From: Ruminiclostridium sufflavum DSM 19573
Lineage (GTDB): Bacteria; Bacillota; Clostridia; Acetivibrionales; DSM-1351
Assembly: GCF_003208175.1 (NCBI RefSeq)
Contig: NZ_QKMR01000013.1
Coordinates: 62,001-126,000, forward strand
Direction: 5' to 3'
DNA length: 64,000 bases
Part shown: positions 61,480 through 64,000 of the stretch, piece after piece
Numbering within the stretch: position 1 is the first letter of the stretch
Layout of the letters: every line of letters begins with the position of its first letter
Notes under the pieces: model-generated
Told to the model about the DNA's origin: nothing
What the model saw: the letters and a program-made list of their open reading frames with translations, nothing else
Database searches by the model: none
Position numbers and translations under genes: made by a program

Positions 61480-63423
61480 TTATTTTATGCAGACTTTTTC
61501 TTGATTGTTAATTTTTCTGAGATTTCCCTTCCTGAAGACCGCAGAAGGGTCAGCAGTTTCAGAGGGTAATGCCAGTCCAAGGTATTTACCGCATTCCTCC
61601 AGTGCCAGACCATGTTCTGTAAACCTAGCCAGAGTTTCTTCTATATATGATGAGGACATCTGAATATCATAGCTGTTTTTCAGTGAAGCACAAATATTTT
61701 TTATGTGTATTGGATCACTGATTATCATATAGAGCCTTGCTTCATCAGGATTGAGAGTATGGGCAACCGGCTTTCCGCTTCGGGAATCTATGATAGTCAT
61801 GCTCTTATTCTTATGCAGTTCAAATGATAATTGCGGCAATTGAGGCTCCTCACGCCAAATCCTTATCCATTCCAATACTGCTGCTATTACATTTTTGTAT
61901 TCTTTTTCATTAAGCGTATATTTCCAGTCTGCATCAAAGTAATATGCCACTCTTGATATATCAATTTTGTCCGATGGGTATAAGCCACTATACCAAGCCT
62001 GAGGCTTACGGTTTTCTATATATTTGCCGGTAGCTGCAAAATAGGGGCTGAATCTGTGGCATTCAATTTTAGGAGAGCCTCCGTAAGGAGGCCTTAAGTG
62101 AAGCAGTTTCGGAAATAAATTTAACAGCTCGGTATAATCTTCTTTTTTTTCTCCCGGTATTCGGATAAGATTATTCCAATTGACAGTAATTCCGTATTCA
62201 CGGCAGCATTTCATATAGAATATATTTTGCAGGGCTGTTACGCCTTTTCCCATCAGCTTTAAAAGATGGGAGGAAAGACTTTCAATACCCGGCTGGACAA
62301 ACATAATACCCGCATCCGCCAGCTGTTTTATTTGCATACGGCTCATATTAGGCTTCACGCTGTAGTATATTTTTGCACCGCTTGACAGCGGTTCGTTTTT
62401 AAGTCTTGGAAGCAAGGTGTCAAAATAGCTCATGGACAGGTTGTTATCAGCAGCCTGATAATACTTGACAGGATACCTTGCCGCATATTCGGACAGAATG
62501 TTATATGTATTGCCGGCAGATTTTAAGCGGTATCCTATTCCCACACCATTTAAGCCGCAGAACTTGCAGTGTGTTTTTTCGCCCCACCAGCAGCCCCGAG
62601 AGCTTTCAAAGGGAAGTACCACTCTCTGTTTATACCCTTCTATATCTAAAAGGCCAATTCTTTCTGCACCTTCAAAAAAGTCACTGAAATCAGGAGTTGG
62701 GAGGGACTCAAGGACTTCCGAGCTCACAGGCTTATTAGGAATATAGTCTGCAAGGCTTCCATTCCTGTTCCTATATATTATACCCTGTAAGCCTGCTGGC
62801 TCCCGGTTTGCTGAAAGAGAGCCAAAGTATTCTACCATTATATCATCGGCTTCGCCTGTTGAAACAGCATCTATCCAAGGAATTTTAGTTATTAATTCCT
62901 CTCCCATTTCACCATGAAAGCATGCACCTCCATAGACAACCTTAACCTGCGGATATCGTTCCTTAATAAGTCTGCCGAGAGCGAGAGAGGATATTGTCTG
63001 AAAAAAGCTGCAGGAAAATCCTACTACCTGTAATTCACCTGTCTGAAGCAAAAAATTCAGGCAGGATTCAAGAAAAGACGGTACTATCTCATTGCGGATT
63101 TTCAAGAGCCATTCCTGCTTGTTCTGTACCTTTAAAATATTTTCCAATTCTGTTTTCCCGGCTTCCATAAAAGCTTCTTCTGAAGGACCGAACGGCTCCC
63201 GCCATGCTTCCTTGGCAAAGAGCCACTCTCCTATCTGAGTCTCTATACCCTTAAAAAAGGCTATGGTTTCATATTCTCCGATACCTATCAATTTAGCAAA
63301 GTCAAAATTGAAATTGAATACTTTTGAATGCATACCTGCATTGCAAAGCTGTGCTTTAATAAGTGCCGGAGCGAGTGCAGGGTGGGTTAGTGAGCCAAAG
63401 GGCATATTTACTATATGTATCAA
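61480..63423 (-). CDS. B12-dependent radical SAM RiPP-maturation enzyme
   Basis: The 647-aa protein resembles the RiPP maturation radical SAM protein 1 group, thought to be C-methyltransferases. An N-terminal cobalamin-binding-like Rossmann region (VGFSCSFFQTISSLALGRLI, VVYGGACFHGEMG) lacks the DxHxxG motif. The cluster site is a non-canonical CX7CX2C (Cys278, Cys286, Cys289 in RGCWWGEKTHCKFCGLNG). FVQPGIESLS and NNLIRIPGE mark the barrel. A C-terminal winged-helix-like part (residues 560-630) may bind the leader. TTG 63423 is preceded by AAGGAG overlapping the precursor's stop, so both are made from one mRNA. Confidence 0.88.
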   Translation of the reverse strand: MIHIVNMPFGSLTHPALAPALIKAQLCNAGMHSKVFNFNFDFAKLIGIGEYETIAFFKGIETQIGEWLFAKEAWREPFGPSEEAFMEAGKTELENILKVQNKQEWLLKIRNEIVPSFLESCLNFLLQTGELQVVGFSCSFFQTISSLALGRLIKERYPQVKVVYGGACFHGEMGEELITKIPWIDAVSTGEADDIMVEYFGSLSANREPAGLQGIIYRNRNGSLADYIPNKPVSSEVLESLPTPDFSDFFEGAERIGLLDIEGYKQRVVLPFESSRGCWWGEKTHCKFCGLNGVGIGYRLKSAGNTYNILSEYAARYPVKYYQAADNNLSMSYFDTLLPRLKNEPLSSGAKIYYSVKPNMSRMQIKQLADAGIMFVQPGIESLSSHLLKLMGKGVTALQNIFYMKCCREYGITVNWNNLIRIPGEKKEDYTELLNLFPKLLHLRPPYGGSPKIECHRFSPYFAATGKYIENRKPQAWYSGLYPSDKIDISRVAYYFDADWKYTLNEKEYKNVIAAVLEWIRIWREEPQLPQLSFELHKNKSMTIIDSRSGKPVAHTLNPDEARLYMIISDPIHIKNICASLKNSYDIQMSSSYIEETLARFTEHGLALEECGKYLGLALPSETADPSAVFRKGNLRKINNQEKVCIK

Positions 63424-63433
63424 ATTTTTCTCC

Positions 63434-64000
63434 TTAAATTCCGGGAATTATAGGTATTATATCAATGGCACAGGCATCAGCGGCACAGGCATCAGCAGGG
63501 CAGGCATTAATTCCGCATACATTTGCCCCGCAGGCATCGGCAGGACAAGCGGCAATTCCTCCTGCATATCCGCCGCAGGCATCACCTCCGCAGCTTGCCA
63601 CACTGCAGGCGTTCCCGCCGCAAGCAGCCCCGCCGCAAGCAGCCGCCCCACAGGCCGCCCCGCCGCAGGCTGCACCACCGCTTGCCGCTGCCCCGCAGGC
63701 TTGCCCTCCGCATACGTCACCGGCACAAGCAGCCGCCCCGCAGGCATCGGCTGCACAAGCAGCAACACCGCAAACAATAATTCCATATACAGCAACACCA
63801 CAGGCTGCAGCACCTCCTACATTTGCAGCACAGGCGGTTCCGCCGCTTGCCGCCGCCCCGCAGGCAGCCGTACCACAAGCAGCCGCTCCGCAGGCAGCTG
63901 CACTGCAAGCCGCTGTTCCGCAGGCATCGGCCCCGCAGACTGCGGACTCTATGTTATTGGCTGTAAGCTGTTTAACATCCGTAGATGCAGCAGAAACGGT
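63434..64000 (-). CDS. Cysteine-periodic RiPP precursor, N-terminus beyond window edge
   Basis: The minus-strand frame is open from base 64000 to TAA at 63436-63434 (188 residues). After a leader-like stretch (STDVKQLTANNIESAV), cysteine falls on every fifth residue from visible residue 22 to 177: 27 of 32 register positions are Cys, the others Ser, Gly, Tyr, Ser, Gly. Between them are only small residues (units such as CGADA, CGTAA, CGGNA, CGANV). A cysteine-free tail ends IDIIPIIPGI. The radical SAM gene begins 10 nt after the stop. The DNA is much more GC-rich than the rest because of Ala/Gly/Cys codons. A structural pentapeptide-type protein is the alternative. Confidence 0.85.
   Translation of the reverse strand, partial: TVSAASTDVKQLTANNIESAVCGADACGTAACSAAACGAAACGTAACGAAASGGTACAANVGGAAACGVAVYGIIVCGVAACAADACGAAACAGDVCGGQACGAAASGGAACGGAACGAAACGGAACGGNACSVASCGGDACGGYAGGIAACPADACGANVCGINACPADACAADACAIDIIPIIPGI

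Noticed and set aside
63717-63908. Cys/Arg-rich 63-aa minus-strand frame and other frames in the right-edge repeat
   Set aside because: They are alternative readings of the same GC-rich repeat. Only the frame ending at 63434 keeps the exact five-residue Cys register, runs to the window edge and joins the radical SAM gene.
63481-63960. Possible CRISPR or satellite array suggested by regular GCAGGC/GCAGC repeats
   Set aside because: There are no conserved direct repeats with unique spacers; the periodicity is 15 bp and is explained by five-residue coding units.

Overview
The window reads as chromosome of a low-GC, spore-forming, anaerobic Firmicute of class Clostridia. Supporting signs are a six-subunit Ech-type [NiFe] hydrogenase with HypA/HypB, rubredoxin, the sporulation protease YyaC, a WalRK/YycHI locus, a LexA box of the Gram-positive type, strong AGGAGG ribosome sites and many TTG/GTG starts. 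A Ruminiclostridium/Acetivibrio-like host is a guess. The window opens inside a HAD-type gene and closes inside a cysteine-rich peptide gene, so both end genes are partial.

Layout: 1-9541 is a surface-polysaccharide cluster (sugar aminotransferase, GT4 glycosyltransferase, asparagine-synthase-like protein, MurJ-type flippase, Wzz-type protein, FlaA1/CapD dehydratase). 9.7-18.3 kb is the cell-wall stress locus walR-walK-(exported protein)-yycH-yycI-murA-yycJ, then rlmH. Next come a convergent LTA-synthase-like gene, deoD, tRNA-Val and tRNA-Thr. 22.9-28.5 kb carries a zinc-ribbon protein, rho with a long Q/N-rich insert, rpmE, a DUF1385 gene and prmC. 30.2-36.6 kb is echABCDEF-hypA-hypB. 36.6-45.4 kb is mixed housekeeping (MetAP, PAS-PP2C phosphatase, yyaC, rubredoxin, MscS, DUF951, ABC exporter). 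45.5-47.1 kb is a small SOS-linked prophage remnant with an XRE regulator and two LexA boxes. 47.3-54.9 kb has a rifampicin-phosphotransferase-like enzyme, small unknown genes, a phosphoesterase pair, GlnK and Amt. 55.3-59.4 kb holds a DUF4956 / VTC / DUF4353-lipoprotein set.

The most interesting locus is at the right edge (61.0-64.0 kb, minus strand). An unannotated frame, open to the edge, encodes an Ala/Gly/Cys-rich peptide in which 27 of 32 consecutive every-fifth-residue positions are cysteine. A B12-type radical SAM RiPP-maturation enzyme (CX7CX2C cluster) starts about 10 nt after its stop codon. This looks like a RiPP precursor and its modifying enzyme with a strict five-residue period.

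Two families of short dispersed elements also run through the intergenic DNA. Family A (about 50-160 bp) has terminal inverted repeats related to AAAGTCAATTACTATC. Family B (up to about 140 bp) is a structured leader ending in a GCC...GGC hairpin plus GTGGAGGTTA, placed directly on the start codon of five unrelated genes; its stem bases covary between copies.
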